Assembly: GCA_025463215.1 (NCBI GenBank)
Contig: JAOBWF010000047.1
Coordinates: 1 to 33,103, forward strand
Reading direction: 5' to 3'
DNA from: Acidobacteriota bacterium
GTDB lineage: Bacteria > Acidobacteriota > Vicinamibacteria > Vicinamibacterales > CAVVIG01
DNA: 33,103 nt
Positions 12,287 to 19,421 of the stretch are shown piece after piece (the stretch's first letter is position 1; each line of letters opens with the position of its first letter). A model generated the notes under the pieces. That model ran no database searches. It was given only the letters and a program-made list of their open reading frames with translations, and was not told the DNA's origin. Position numbers and translations under genes: made by a program.

Positions 12287-15166
12287 TTAGAACTTCGCCT
12301 GCATCCCGAAGCGGAACAAGCGGCCCTGCAGAATCGAGGCGGGGCGATCGAGCGCGGTGCCGAACGTCTGCACGGCGCTCAGCACGACGCCGGTGTTCAA
12401 GGCGTTGTAGGCGTCCGCCTGCGCCTGGAGGTTGACGCCGCGGAACTTGAAGCTGCGCGTCAGCCGGACATCGAGCTGGTTCTGGCGATCGAGGAACTTG
12501 GTGCCCGGCGCATTCAACGGCACGTTGACCGACGACTGCGTCAAGGTCTGCCCGGTCAACGCCTTGAAGGTGGTCCGGTCCACGCTCCACACGGTGCGCA
12601 GCGACGGATCTTCCGCCAGGATCGTCCCGTTGTTGAGCGCGGTCGATCCGTCCACAGTGCTGTTGCGCGCGTCCCCCGGATAGCTCTGGAACGTGCCGCT
12701 GACCTGCAGCGCCCACGGCAGCGCATAGCTGCCCGACACCTTGATCTGCGTGTAATACGGGATGCCGAGCGACGCCTGATCGCAGAACCGCAGGAAGTTG
12801 GGGTCCTCGACCTGACAGGTGTTCGAGACCTGACGGCCGACGCTCACGCCGCCGAACAAGGTCAGACCTTTCATCCGGCTATTGAAGTTGACGTCGACGC
12901 CGGTGTACTTGCGGTAGTTGGTCGGCGAATTGGCGTCCAGCAGGTTGAGCGCGCTCGCCTTGGCCGGGTTGAGGTTGTAAATCGTGACGGTCTCGCCGGT
13001 CGGGCTGACGATCGGCACCGGGGTGTAGTCGGACGGATCGATCCCGAGGTTGTCGGACCAGATCAGGTTCTTGTAATCGCGCCGGAAGTAGCTCACCGTC
13101 ACCGACGTGCCGGGCACGACCTCGCGCTGCACGCTCGCGTTGGTCTCGATCTGGTAGGGGCGCGAGATCCCGTCGGCCGGATTCTGCGTCGGCTTGGTGC
13201 CGAAGTTGGCCGGCAGCGTCGAGAAGTCGATCTCGCATCCGGCGGTGAGATACACGCAGCCGCGGGTGCCCTGCGCCGTGTCGTCCTTGTTGAGATCGTT
13301 CCAGGTCAGCGTCGCGCTGCTGTAGAAGTTCGGATCGTAGGTCTCGGCGAAGCCGGTGCTGTAGGCGCGCACGTACTTGCCGATGCCGAACTTCACCGCG
13401 GTCTTGCCGTTGCCCTGCACGTCCCAGGCAAACCCGAAGCGCGGCGCGACGTCGTTCCAGTTCGGCACGTCGGGGCGCGCGTCGAACAGCCGCGCCGGCA
13501 CGAACCGCCCCGGCGCGACCGCGCGTTCGCCGATCGAGCCGTTGAAATGCTCGATCCGGACACCAGGGTTGATCGTGAACCGGCCGACGGTCCAGGAATC
13601 CTGCGCGTAGATGCCCTGGTCCTGGTTCATCATCTGCAGCGAGTCCTGCGGCGTGTTGTGGATGATGACCTGCGCCGGCACCCCGGTCCGATACAGCTGG
13701 ATCAAGTCCGCCGCCTCGCGGCGCTGGCGGAAGAAGTAGCCGTTGCCGTATTGGATGCCCGCCTTGATCGCGTGCGACCCGGTGACGTACGACGCCGAGC
13801 CGACGAAAGTGCGCCGCACCGGCTCGCGGTAATAGAGGCCGCCGTCATAGGCGCCGAACGCGGTCTGCAGAATCGTGTCGCGCCGCGGGATCACACCCAC
13901 CGCTTCCGGTTCGGGCTCCAGCGTGTAGCTCTCGTTGTTGATCGCCACGCCCGCCTCGAGGAGCAGCTTGCTGCTGACCGTGCTCGTCCATTTCGCTTCA
14001 GTCGTGTAGTACTGCTTGGGCGCGCGGATGTCAGTCGCCTCACCCGCAATCGCATAGCCGGCGGGCGCGGAGTTTTCGTGACCGCGGAACTTGCGGATGC
14101 GATCGAGGTACGCCGACACCTTGTTCTTCGCTCCGAGCTGGGTCGTCAGCCGCACCACGCCGCTCCGGATGTTCGCATCGTCGATGGTCTGGTCGCCGTT
14201 CTTGAAAAAGCTGTTGGCGATGTACTGATAGACGCCCCAGTCACGGTAGGCGGCGAAGAACCAGAGCTTGTCCTTGCGGATCGGGCCGCCTTCCGACACG
14301 TTGAAATCCCACACTTTGTTGAGGCTGTCTGGCGCGGCGAGCCCCTGCGCGCGCGCGGCGTCGCCGTTGTTGCTCTGCAGCCCCTTGTTGGCGCCCGAGA
14401 AAAACATCGTGCCTTTGAACGCGTTGCCGCCGTCCTTCGGAATCATGTTGGCGCGTACGCCGCCAGCCGAGACTTCGGAGCTGATCGCGCTGGTCTGGTA
14501 GCTGATCTCTTCGAACATCGCTTCGTTGAAATAGCTCTGGACGCTGCCGTCCCCTTCGATGCCGTTCAGCGTCATCCCGTCGACCTGGAACGTGGTGTCG
14601 CGGCCATCGGAGCCGTGGACGGTCAGATCGCGGTTCTGCATGCCGGAGGTGCCGCCGACGTCGGGCAGCGCGAGCCGCGCGCCGGACAGCAGCGCGCCCA
14701 GGGTCGGGATGCTGCGCCCGGTCGGCACCGCGTCCAGCACCTGGCGCGTGAGCACCGTCTGCTGCACCGCGTTCTGGACGTCGACCACCGGCGAGAGGCC
14801 GGATACGGTGACCGTTTCCTCGAGCGCGCCGACGCGAAGCTCGCCGTTGATCGTCGCCGTGAAATTGGTCGGCAGCTCCACCGCCTCGCGCTTGACGGTA
14901 TTGAATCCGGGCAGCGTGAAGGTGATCGCGTAGACCCCCGGACGCAGATCGACGATCTTGTACTGTCCCTGTCCGTCGGTCACCACCGATCGGACGCGTT
15001 CAATCAACGCAGGGCTGGCCGCCTCGACGGTAACGCCCGGCATCACCGCGCCGGTCGTGTCTTTGACGACGCCAGCAATGGCACTCTGGGCCATTGCTGC
15101 CGCCGGCAGGAGGGATATCCAGGTGACGACGATGAGGGTGCGGGTCAACGAACTGGCTGTCTGCAT
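12287..15166 (-). CDS. Oar-like TonB-dependent outer-membrane receptor with carboxypeptidase-regulatory domain
   Basis: A 959-residue protein. ATG 15166 is chosen because AAGGAGA stands just before it and a signal peptide follows (MQTASSLTRTLIVVTWISLL...AMAQ); the frame is open upstream for 136 codons without coding character. Residues 25-105 are a carboxypeptidase-regulatory beta-sandwich (IAGVVKDTTGAVMPGVTVEA, GQYKIVDLRPGVYAITF). A plug domain follows (VLDAVPTGRSIPTLGALLSG, TVHGSDGRDTTFQVDGM), then a barrel with repeated aromatic strand ends, closing with Phe (LFRFGMQAKF) as outer-membrane proteins do. Acidobacteria carry many such receptors; they import or bind large substrates, probably glycans or peptides, using TonB energy. 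No SusD partner or TonB gene is beside it. The neighbouring GH39-like hydrolase suggests a carbohydrate, which is inference. Confidence 0.93.
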   Translation of the reverse strand: MQTASSLTRTLIVVTWISLLPAAAMAQSAIAGVVKDTTGAVMPGVTVEAASPALIERVRSVVTDGQGQYKIVDLRPGVYAITFTLPGFNTVKREAVELPTNFTATINGELRVGALEETVTVSGLSPVVDVQNAVQQTVLTRQVLDAVPTGRSIPTLGALLSGARLALPDVGGTSGMQNRDLTVHGSDGRDTTFQVDGMTLNGIEGDGSVQSYFNEAMFEEISYQTSAISSEVSAGGVRANMIPKDGGNAFKGTMFFSGANKGLQSNNGDAARAQGLAAPDSLNKVWDFNVSEGGPIRKDKLWFFAAYRDWGVYQYIANSFFKNGDQTIDDANIRSGVVRLTTQLGAKNKVSAYLDRIRKFRGHENSAPAGYAIAGEATDIRAPKQYYTTEAKWTSTVSSKLLLEAGVAINNESYTLEPEPEAVGVIPRRDTILQTAFGAYDGGLYYREPVRRTFVGSASYVTGSHAIKAGIQYGNGYFFRQRREAADLIQLYRTGVPAQVIIHNTPQDSLQMMNQDQGIYAQDSWTVGRFTINPGVRIEHFNGSIGERAVAPGRFVPARLFDARPDVPNWNDVAPRFGFAWDVQGNGKTAVKFGIGKYVRAYSTGFAETYDPNFYSSATLTWNDLNKDDTAQGTRGCVYLTAGCEIDFSTLPANFGTKPTQNPADGISRPYQIETNASVQREVVPGTSVTVSYFRRDYKNLIWSDNLGIDPSDYTPVPIVSPTGETVTIYNLNPAKASALNLLDANSPTNYRKYTGVDVNFNSRMKGLTLFGGVSVGRQVSNTCQVEDPNFLRFCDQASLGIPYYTQIKVSGSYALPWALQVSGTFQSYPGDARNSTVDGSTALNNGTILAEDPSLRTVWSVDRTTFKALTGQTLTQSSVNVPLNAPGTKFLDRQNQLDVRLTRSFKFRGVNLQAQADAYNALNTGVVLSAVQTFGTALDRPASILQGRLFRFGMQAKF

Positions 15167-15225
15167 GGCCTCTCCTTGTGAACGGATGAGAGCAGCGACG
15201 CCGCGGGTCGGCGATAAGAGGCTGG

Positions 15226-15231
15226 AATCTA
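15226..15231 (-). promoter_or_regulatory. Extended -10 for TonB-dependent receptor
   Basis: TAGATT preceded by TGT gives an extended -10 (TGTTAGATT) on the minus strand. Transcription would start near 15219 and leave a leader of about 50 bases containing the AAGGAGA ribosome binding site. No good -35 is seen. Confidence 0.38.
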
Positions 15232-15321
15232 ACAGATCCGGCGGCCCGCAGGTAGCGATCTTCGCGCCGAGTTCGCCGCCGCGGAGGGAAGAACGGCCCG
15301 CGATCCGGAAAACCGAACGAG

Positions 15322-15327
15322 TATAAA
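15322..15327 (+). promoter_or_regulatory. -10 hexamer of leaderless-type promoter for FKBP lipoprotein
   Basis: TATAAA lies eight bases before ATG 15336, at the centre of the short palindrome CGAGTATAAACTCG (15318-15331), which could also be a regulator site. No Shine-Dalgarno is present. Confidence 0.48.
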
Positions 15328-15335
15328 CTCGGACC

Positions 15336-15761
15336 ATGAAGCGAGCGATTCTGTTGATAACCCTGCTGGCCGCTGCCGGGTGCGGCGGTTCGAGCACGAC
15401 CGCCGCGACCGTTCCACCGACGTCGGTTGCCGCGCAATTGGTCGTGACTGATTTGGCGGTCGGCACGGGGGCGACCGCGGTTACCGGCAATACAGTGACA
15501 GTCGCATATGGCGGCTGGCTGTACGACACGGGCAAGCCGGACGGCAAGGGCTCGTCGTTCGACTCGAGCAGCAACTTTCAGTTCCTTCTCGGCGGCAACG
15601 TGATCACCGGCTGGAACCAGGGCGTCCCGGGGATGAAAGTCGGCGGCTCCCGTCGTCTGCTCATCCCGTCGGCGCTAGCGTATGGCAGCGCGAGTCCCAG
15701 CCCGTCGATCCCACCGAACGCCTCGATGGTTTTTGAGATCACGCTGAAGAGCATCCCGTAA
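15336..15761 (+). CDS. FKBP-type peptidyl-prolyl isomerase lipoprotein
   Basis: A 141-residue protein with a lipoprotein signal peptide MKRAILLITLLAAAGC (lipobox AAGC, Cys16). The FKBP domain covers about residues 38-141: VTVAYGGWLYDTGKPDGKGSSFDSS, NFQFLLGGNVITGWNQGV, MKVGGSRRLLIPSALAYGS and ASMVFEITLKSIP. The hallmark positions for proline isomerisation and FK506 binding (Tyr, Phe-Asp, Val-Ile, Trp, Tyr) are all present, so it is probably active. It would assist folding of exported proteins at the periplasmic face of the envelope. It is divergent from the TonB-dependent receptor, whose folding it might help, which is inference. The DUF983 gene follows after four bases. Confidence 0.92.
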   Translation: MKRAILLITLLAAAGCGGSSTTAATVPPTSVAAQLVVTDLAVGTGATAVTGNTVTVAYGGWLYDTGKPDGKGSSFDSSSNFQFLLGGNVITGWNQGVPGMKVGGSRRLLIPSALAYGSASPSPSIPPNASMVFEITLKSIP

Positions 15762-15765
15762 CAAT

Positions 15766-16152
15766 GTGAACCGCGATCTCGTACTGACGGCGATTCGTCG
15801 CGGCTTGTCCAAGCGCTGTCCTCACTGCGGCAAGGGACCGTTATTCGAGGGCTGGTCGCATCACCTCGAGCGGTGCCCGCACTGCGGGCTGGTGTACGAG
15901 CGCAATCCGGGCGACACGTGGGCGTTCACGATCATCGGCGACCGGCTGCCGATCGCGGCGATCGTGGTCCTGATCTACTTCGGTTTCGGCCGCTCCCACC
16001 ATGTACTCGGACTGCTGACGTTTCTGGCGCTCGGCGTGCTGCTGGTGTGGACGGCACCGAACCGCTGGGGCGTCGGCATCGCCCTGCACTACCTGTCGCG
16101 AGTGATGTGGCCCGACCCCGAGGATCCGGTCCCGTCCGCGTACCCGTCCTGA
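15766..16152 (+). CDS. DUF983 family membrane protein with zinc-ribbon
   Basis: A 128-residue protein starting at GTG 15766, four bases after the FKBP stop. The N-terminus holds two CPHCG knuckles (Cys18, Cys21, Cys37, Cys40) forming a zinc ribbon, followed by NPGDTWAFTIIGDRLPIAA. Two membrane helices come next (IAAIVVLIYFGFG and LGLLTFLALGVLLVWTAP), then a C-terminal HYLSRVMWPDPEDP. This is the DUF983 layout. Members often sit near cytochrome oxidase genes and are of unknown function. A TsdA-like cytochrome gene follows after a 124-base gap with its own promoter. Confidence 0.87.
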   Translation: MNRDLVLTAIRRGLSKRCPHCGKGPLFEGWSHHLERCPHCGLVYERNPGDTWAFTIIGDRLPIAAIVVLIYFGFGRSHHVLGLLTFLALGVLLVWTAPNRWGVGIALHYLSRVMWPDPEDPVPSAYPS

Positions 16153-16263
16153 AGGCAAGCCACCGCGGACCCCGAGATACAGAGCTCGACGCGCGGTGAA
16201 ACACTCGATGTCTCGTGTCTCTGTCGCAGACCCCGGGAGACGATGGCGGCCTGACGCGTCGTA

Positions 16264-16269
16264 TACAAT
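16264..16269 (+). promoter_or_regulatory. -10 hexamer of leaderless-type promoter for cytochrome gene
   Basis: TACAAT (within GTATACAATT) lies seven bases before GTG 16277. No Shine-Dalgarno is present. The A/T block stands out against the GC-rich surroundings. Confidence 0.48.
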
Positions 16270-16276
16270 TCGGCTC

Positions 16277-17179
16277 GTGAGGATCCTGCTCACCCCGGTC
16301 ATTGCCGCGTGCGCGCTCGCCGCCGCCGGATGCGCCCGGCCGGCCACACCGGGCCCGCTCATTCCCGCGACCACGACGATGACGACCGCCTGGCAGATCC
16401 CGCAGGATCCGACGACCGATCCGGCGCTGACCGACCCGAAGCTGGGCGAACAGATCAAGTGGGGCTATCGCATCTTCGTGAACACACCCGACGAAGCGCC
16501 GCGCTTCACGGGCGGGTCGGTCGCGTGCGTGAACTGCCATCTCAACGCAGGCCAGCGCGAGCGGGCGTTGCCGCTCGTCGGCATCAGCGGCATGTTCCCC
16601 GAGTTCAACAACCGCGCCGCCCGCCTCATCAGCCTGCCGGATCGGGTCGTCGACTGCTTCTTGCGCAGCGAGAACGCAACCGGCCGCGGCGTCGACGATC
16701 TGCCGTCGACCGGATCGAAGGAAGTGCTCGCGGTCACCGCGTACCTGTCGTGGCTGTCGCGCGGCTACCCGGTCGGCGCGAACCCGGCGTGGCGGAACAA
16801 GAATGCGATCGCCGCCGACCGACAGATTCCGGTCGCGACGCTCGACGCGGCTGCCGGCGCGACGGTGTACGCCGACCGCTGCGCCTCGTGCCACGGACCC
16901 GAGGGTCAGGGGGTCCAGATCGGCGACAAGAAAGCGGGGCCGCTGTGGGGCGACAGATCGTGGAACGACGGCGCCGGCGCGGCGCGCGTCTACACACTGG
17001 CGGGGATCATCCGCTACTCGATGCCCTACCTGAGCCCCGGCAGCCTCACCGATGAGGAGGCGCAGCAGGTCGCTGCGTTCATCACGTCGAAGCCGCGGCC
17101 GGTCTATCCGTTCAAGTCGCGCGACTATCCGGGATCGACAGTACCGATCGACGCCGTGTACTATCGCCGGGCGGAGTAG
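16277..17179 (+). CDS. TsdA-like diheme cytochrome c lipoprotein
   Basis: A 300-residue protein starting at GTG 16277 with lipoprotein signal MRILLTPVIAACALAAAGC (Cys19). It has two heme c sites: CVNCH (84-88) and CASCH (202-206). Between them, ISLPDRVVDCFLRSENATG matches the family segment whose cysteine (Cys127, 39 residues after the first heme His) is the unusual axial ligand in thiosulfate dehydrogenase TsdA. After the second heme, GPLWGDRSWNDGAGAARVYTL and SMPYLSPGSLTDEEAQQVAAFI match TsdA, with Met249 as candidate ligand. TsdA joins two thiosulfates to tetrathionate or works in reverse as tetrathionate reductase. Being lipid-anchored is unlike the soluble type enzyme. No other sulfur-oxidation gene is adjacent, so the physiological direction is open. 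An earlier ATG at 16196 lacks support. Confidence 0.87.
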   Translation: MRILLTPVIAACALAAAGCARPATPGPLIPATTTMTTAWQIPQDPTTDPALTDPKLGEQIKWGYRIFVNTPDEAPRFTGGSVACVNCHLNAGQRERALPLVGISGMFPEFNNRAARLISLPDRVVDCFLRSENATGRGVDDLPSTGSKEVLAVTAYLSWLSRGYPVGANPAWRNKNAIAADRQIPVATLDAAAGATVYADRCASCHGPEGQGVQIGDKKAGPLWGDRSWNDGAGAARVYTLAGIIRYSMPYLSPGSLTDEEAQQVAAFITSKPRPVYPFKSRDYPGSTVPIDAVYYRRAE

Positions 17180-17188
17180 ACTGATGCG

Positions 17189-18016
17189 GTGATGCGCGCC
17201 GTCGCCGCTGCCACCCTCGTCGCCCTGACGCTGGTGTCGAGCGCCGACGCGCAGTTCCAGCAGCGGCGCGGCGGCGGACGCTTCGGCGGCGGCATGCGAT
17301 CGATCGTCAACCCGCCCTACGACGGCGCGTTCATGTTCTGTCGCATCATGTTCCGCAATGCCTCCAACGGCGACGGCGCAGGCTGGATGGTCGACTGGCC
17401 GCGCGCCGACGAGAATCTGTCCTTCCGCCTCTCCGAGCTGACGCGCACCACGGTCAGCCGTTCGGCGATCGGCGAGGTCAACCACGTCACGATCGCGCTC
17501 ACCGACAGCGAGCGGCTGTCGCACTGCCCCTTCATCATGATGACCGAGCCGGGCGGCACCTACTTCGACGATGCCGAGGCGAAGGCGCTGCGCGAATACC
17601 TGCAGCGCGGCGGCTTCCTGTGGGCGGACGACTTCTGGGGCGAGTACGCGTTCGACCACTGGATGAACGAGCTGCGCAAGGCGCTGCCGTCAGGCGATTT
17701 CCCGCTGACCGACGTGCCGCTCGAGCATCCGCTGTTTCATGTGCTCTACGACGTCAAGGCGATCCCGCAGATCCCGTCGATCAGCTTCTGGTACGGCACC
17801 GGCGGACGCACGTCGGAGCGCGGCGCCGATAGCGCGACACCCCACGTCCGCGCCGTGTCCGATCGCGACGGCCGGATTGTCGTGGTGATGACGCACAATA
17901 CCGACTTCGGCGACGCCTTCGAACGCGAGGGGGACAGCCGGGAATATTTCGAAGCGTTCGCGGGCGCCGGCTACGCGTTCGGGATCAACGCGCTCGTCTA
18001 TTCGATGACGCATTAG
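17189..18016 (+). CDS. DUF4159 domain exported protein
   Basis: A 275-residue protein with signal peptide MMRAVAAATLVALTLVSSADA and an Arg/Gly-rich start of the mature chain (QQRRGGGRFGGGMR). The rest is a DUF4159 domain: VNHVTIALTDSERLSHCPFIMMTEPG, AKALREYLQRGGFLWADDFWGEYAFD, HPLFHVLYDVKAIPQIP and VMTHNTDFGDAF. The fold resembles class I glutamine-amidotransferase-like or ThuA-like domains, but function is unknown. DUF4159 proteins frequently occur in Acidobacteria and Planctomycetes near MoxR-type gene sets; none is seen here. GTG 17189 and ATG 17192 are both possible starts. A TAGACT at 17177-17182, made partly of the upstream stop codon, lies six bases before the GTG. Confidence 0.88.
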   Translation: MMRAVAAATLVALTLVSSADAQFQQRRGGGRFGGGMRSIVNPPYDGAFMFCRIMFRNASNGDGAGWMVDWPRADENLSFRLSELTRTTVSRSAIGEVNHVTIALTDSERLSHCPFIMMTEPGGTYFDDAEAKALREYLQRGGFLWADDFWGEYAFDHWMNELRKALPSGDFPLTDVPLEHPLFHVLYDVKAIPQIPSISFWYGTGGRTSERGADSATPHVRAVSDRDGRIVVVMTHNTDFGDAFEREGDSREYFEAFAGAGYAFGINALVYSMTH

Positions 18017-18039
18017 AACGGTTGCTGCGGCCTCCGAGC

Positions 18040-18057
18040 GCAGCCCTTCAGGGCTGC
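18040..18057. repeat. Short perfect hairpin between convergent genes
   Basis: GCAGCCC-TTCA-GGGCTGC is a perfect stem of seven pairs with a four-base loop, placed between the convergent DUF4159 and GSDH genes. It lacks a T-run, so it is either an intrinsic stem for transcript ends or a REP-like dispersed element. The remaining intergenic bases to 18146 hold no gene. Confidence 0.5.
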
Positions 18058-18146
18058 CACCTCGCAGGGCACGAGCCGTGCGCTGCGGGCATCTGCAAAC
18101 GCTGTCGCGTCGCCTGGTTTGAAGAGGCTGTGTCCGGGCCGCGCAG

Positions 18147-19403
18147 TCAGCGGATGATGCGCAGGCCGGTCGGCGGCGGCGGCGCCGCCGGAGGGCCGAT
18201 GATCTTGAAGATGGCGCCGATCGAATAGCTCACGAGCAGCAGTTCGCCGTCCGGGTCGACGCCGAACGCACTGACGCTGCCAAACGGCGCCGACGCGCTC
18301 AGCTCCGCGGTGTGCTCGAGCAGGTTCGACGCGTGGGCGTCGCCGCTGGCGTCGATGGTCAATCCGATCGACCAGACGCGCCCCTGCACGAAGTCGGCGA
18401 AAAAATAGCGGCCGCGATACGTCGCCGGCAGTGCGGCACCGCGATACACGAACCCGCCGGTAATCGACTGTCCCTGCGTGTGGTCGTACTCGTGAATCGG
18501 ATCGACGAGCGGCAGGTACGCCGGCGGCCGGGTCGTGACCTCGTCGTGTACGCCTTCGCGGTTGCGCCACCCGTAATTGCGGCCGCCGCGCCCGGCCGGC
18601 TCATAGTCGACCTCTTCCCACCGGTTCTGACCGACGTCGCCGAGCACGAGCGCGCCGCTGCCGCCGCGGGCCGGATCGTCGAAGCTGTATCGCCACGGGT
18701 TACGCAGCCCGAACGCCCAGATCTCCGGGCGCACCCCGCCGGGCGTGCCGCCGAGGAACGGGTTACTCGCCGGGATCTGATAGCCGATCGGGTGGGTATC
18801 GGGTACGTTGACGTCGATGCGCAGCATCTTGCCGAGCAGCTCCGCCGGATTCTGCGCGCGATGCTCGGGGTCGTCGCCCGACCCGCCGTCGCCGAGCCCG
18901 ATGTAGAGAAAGCCGTCCGGGCCGAACACCAGGTTGCCGCCGTTGTGGTTCGTGAACGGCTGCGCGATGAACGCCGGCCCGGCGGCGCCGCCCCAGCGCA
19001 GATCGAATCGCGACCCGGCGTCTGCCGTCGCAGCGTTGTTCACGCGGCGGAAGCGCGCGACCACCGTGTCGCCTGAACGGTTGGTGAAGTTGACGAAGAA
19101 CCGGCCGCTCGTCGACGCGTCGGGTGAGAAGGCGAAGCCGAGCAGGCCCTGTTCTCCCCCACTGACGATCGCTGCGGACAGATCGAGAAAGTCGGCCGCG
19201 GCGGTCGCGCCGGCGCGGACGAAGCGGATATGGCCGTCCTGCTGCACCACGAGCTGCGCCCCGCGGTCGGCCGGGTCCTGCACCACGGCGACCGGCGCTG
19301 AGAACCCGGCCGCCTGTGTTCGCAACCTCAGCTGAGCATGCAGTTCGGAGGAGGCGGCGCCAAGCGCCACGAGCAGGATCGCGATCGCGCGGCCGGCACG
19401 CAT
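18147..19403 (-). CDS. Secreted PQQ-dependent sugar dehydrogenase (GSDH family)
   Basis: A 418-residue protein with signal peptide MRAGRAIAILLVALGAASSELHAQ. The mature part is a six-bladed propeller of the glucose/sorbosone dehydrogenase family (PF07995): EQGLLGFAFSPD, TNHNGGNLVFGPDGFLYIGLG with catalytic His153, LLGKMLRIDVN, and EIWAFGLRNPWRYSFD with Arg234-Asn235-Pro236. GDVGQNRWEEVDY and GGRNYGWRNREG complete the PQQ-binding blades. The enzyme oxidises aldose sugars in the periplasm using PQQ and calcium and passes electrons to the respiratory chain. The C-terminus GPPAAPPPPTG is a proline-rich tail. ATG 19403 has TAGGAT six bases upstream and no Shine-Dalgarno. It is divergent from a second, degenerate member of the same family. 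Confidence 0.92.
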   Translation of the reverse strand: MRAGRAIAILLVALGAASSELHAQLRLRTQAAGFSAPVAVVQDPADRGAQLVVQQDGHIRFVRAGATAAADFLDLSAAIVSGGEQGLLGFAFSPDASTSGRFFVNFTNRSGDTVVARFRRVNNAATADAGSRFDLRWGGAAGPAFIAQPFTNHNGGNLVFGPDGFLYIGLGDGGSGDDPEHRAQNPAELLGKMLRIDVNVPDTHPIGYQIPASNPFLGGTPGGVRPEIWAFGLRNPWRYSFDDPARGGSGALVLGDVGQNRWEEVDYEPAGRGGRNYGWRNREGVHDEVTTRPPAYLPLVDPIHEYDHTQGQSITGGFVYRGAALPATYRGRYFFADFVQGRVWSIGLTIDASGDAHASNLLEHTAELSASAPFGSVSAFGVDPDGELLLVSYSIGAIFKIIGPPAAPPPPTGLRIIR

Positions 19404-19408
19404 GGCGC

Positions 19409-19415
19409 TATCCTA
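19409..19415. promoter_or_regulatory. Shared divergent -10 for two GSDH-family genes
   Basis: The seven bases TATCCTA give TATCCT on the plus strand (seven bases before GTG 19422) and TAGGAT on the minus strand (six bases before ATG 19403). The two start codons are separated by only 18 bases, so both -10 boxes must overlap and transcription of the two genes may be mutually exclusive. Confidence 0.45.
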
Positions 19416-19421
19416 AACCCT

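Noticed and set aside
15167-15574. N-terminal extension of the TonB-dependent receptor frame by 136 codons
   Set aside because: It covers the divergent FKBP gene and promoter region, while a signal peptide and a good ribosome binding site define ATG 15166 as start.
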